Below, piece after piece: positions 63,223-64,000 of a DNA stretch of 64,000 nt. The DNA comes from Leptospira noumeaensis (lineage in GTDB: Bacteria; Spirochaetota; Leptospiria; Leptospirales; Leptospiraceae), in the NCBI RefSeq assembly GCF_004770765.1, contig NZ_RQFK01000028.1, positions 248,001 through 312,000 on the forward strand, written 5' to 3'. Positions within the stretch are counted from its first letter, which is position 1; each line of letters opens with the position of its first letter. The position numbers were made by a program, and so were the translations under genes. The notes under the pieces were generated by a model. That model had not been told where the DNA came from, made no database searches, and saw only the letters and a program-made list of their open reading frames with translations.

Positions 63223-64000
63223 TCACTCCCCCATTACAGGAAACAACCCCTGCAACAAACCTTTCTTATGCGTCTTCAGCTTTTCTAAAGCATCCAATTG
63301 CTCCTGGATCAAGGCATCAACCGAAGAAAGACAATCCGCAATCCTTTGTTGTTCAGGGAGGGATGAGAAGTATTCTTTTAATTCATGAAAATCCTTCTTA
63401 TTCATGACTCGGTTTCTACCTGCTCCTCCTGGCGAAATAAGACCCAACTTGTATACAAATGATTTTTTAGTTATAATATACCTAAAGAAGTTAGAAATAG
63501 TTTCTTCGTGTTTAAAGACATAGGTAGGAAATCTATGCGACACTAAACCTCCATGGTCTTCTCTCGAAGCAATTGCGATTGCTCCTTCCCATGCGAAAGT
63601 GATACTAACTATCAAATCATTCTCATGAACTTGATAAAGCACATCCATAGAATTTCCCTTCGGATCTTGTTCAAGTTTTTGAAACGTACCTTTACCGTGA
63701 CTCCTAATACCAAGACCCAAGTAACGTTCAGTTGGTTTGGCTACTTCTCTCAGTTCGGCTACACACACCTCCCCCAACTTCCTCTCCACCCAATCCCCCG
63801 TGCCCTCAAACTCCGGAAACCGCAACCTTGGCACAGTCTCTCCTTCGGCAGGAAATAAATTCTGCAACAAACCCTTCTTATGTGACTGTACGACTTCGAG
63901 TTTTTTGGTTTGGAATTGGATCAGCTCATCCAAGGAAGAAAGGCAATCGGCAATCTTTTTTTGTTCGGGAAGCGAGGGGAAAGAAACGAACTTTTCCCTT
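63223..64000 (-). CDS. hsdS: Type I restriction specificity subunit HsdS, C-terminal part (5' end outside window)
   Basis: The frame is open to the right edge of the window, so the gene starts beyond 64000. The 258 visible residues contain two conserved regions, LPEQKKIADCLSSLDELI and LPEQQRIADCLSSVDALI, which flank a target-recognition domain (about VERKLGEVCVAELRE to RVMNKKDFHELKEYF). Each is followed by KTHKKGLLQ-LFP. The missing part would hold the first recognition domain. HsdS chooses the DNA sequence for the complex with HsdM. Confidence 0.92.
   Translation of the reverse strand, partial: REKFVSFPSLPEQKKIADCLSSLDELIQFQTKKLEVVQSHKKGLLQNLFPAEGETVPRLRFPEFEGTGDWVERKLGEVCVAELREVAKPTERYLGLGIRSHGKGTFQKLEQDPKGNSMDVLYQVHENDLIVSITFAWEGAIAIASREDHGGLVSHRFPTYVFKHEETISNFFRYIITKKSFVYKLGLISPGGAGRNRVMNKKDFHELKEYFSSLPEQQRIADCLSSVDALIQEQLDALEKLKTHKKGLLQGLFPVMGE

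Noticed and set aside
1..64000. CRISPR arrays, rRNA genes, insertion-sequence transposases and phage genes
   Set aside because: No regularly spaced direct repeats, rRNA-like segments, transposase motifs or phage structural genes were seen on either strand.

Overview
The window looks like chromosome of a Leptospira species, most likely of the saprophytic (L. biflexa-like) group. The reasons are the low G+C content, spirochete-type lipoprotein signal peptides ending in loosely conserved lipoboxes, a DUF1554 lipoprotein, a protein carrying the core of a spirochete FlaB flagellin, many membrane-bound or hybrid signalling proteins, and a long molybdenum-cofactor cluster. The species assignment is inference from gene content; no rRNA, tRNA, CRISPR array, integrase or transposase was seen.

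Layout. 1-8.1 kb: the end of an MFS transporter overlaps a GH2 glycosidase, followed by an alpha/beta hydrolase, a membrane-bound AraC regulator divergent from a DJ-1/PfpI-like protein, and a chemoreceptor with an unusual C-terminal STAS-like domain. 8.2-12.8 kb: a DUF4334 protein, a two-gene unit holding a divergent flagellin-like protein and a large unknown protein, a DUF1554 lipoprotein, a CoA-binding protein and DoxX. 12.9-17.3 kb: an iron-type uptake group (TonB receptor, lipoprotein, PepSY membrane protein) whose genes share a TGAG-N7-CTCA palindrome, then a frameshifted [2Fe-2S] BFD-like gene. 17.3-25.9 kb: molybdenum cofactor synthesis (moaCB fusion, moeA, moeB-rhodanese, moaA, moaD, moaE, mobA, a HAD phosphatase) wrapped around a molybdopterin oxidoreductase. 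The cluster can make cyclic pyranopterin, sulfurate it, insert Mo and supply the adjacent enzyme.

26-44.9 kb: lipoproteins, two-component and chemotaxis-like signalling, DNA repair (tag), peptidase and hydrolases, and two MarR regulators, each with its own recognisable palindromic operator repeated at its own gene and at the adjacent gene. A hybrid histidine kinase with HPt followed by a REC-EAL protein forms a likely phosphorelay controlling c-di-GMP breakdown. 44.9-53.9 kb: arsenite methyltransferase, lipoproteins, a membrane-anchored GyrI-like protein, a GH1 beta-glucosidase, DUF2461, a histidine-kinase-like protein lacking the phospho-acceptor histidine, and an AraC regulator.

54-64 kb is accessory. 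It has gene-poor stretches, a 117-bp perfect inverted duplication, a flavin reductase behind a TetR-like palindrome, an adenylate/guanylate cyclase, a shortened SnoaL gene, GC-rich structured repeats, and a minus-strand defence operon: hsdS (cut by the window edge), a PrrC/RloC-like ATPase-nuclease candidate, hsdM, a small protein and a zeta-toxin-like kinase. Four copies of a GC-rich structured repeat (GCGTTCCCA ... CCCTAACG) sit at gene 3' ends between 33.9 and 59.4 kb. Their central hairpin differs in sequence but keeps pairing in each copy.
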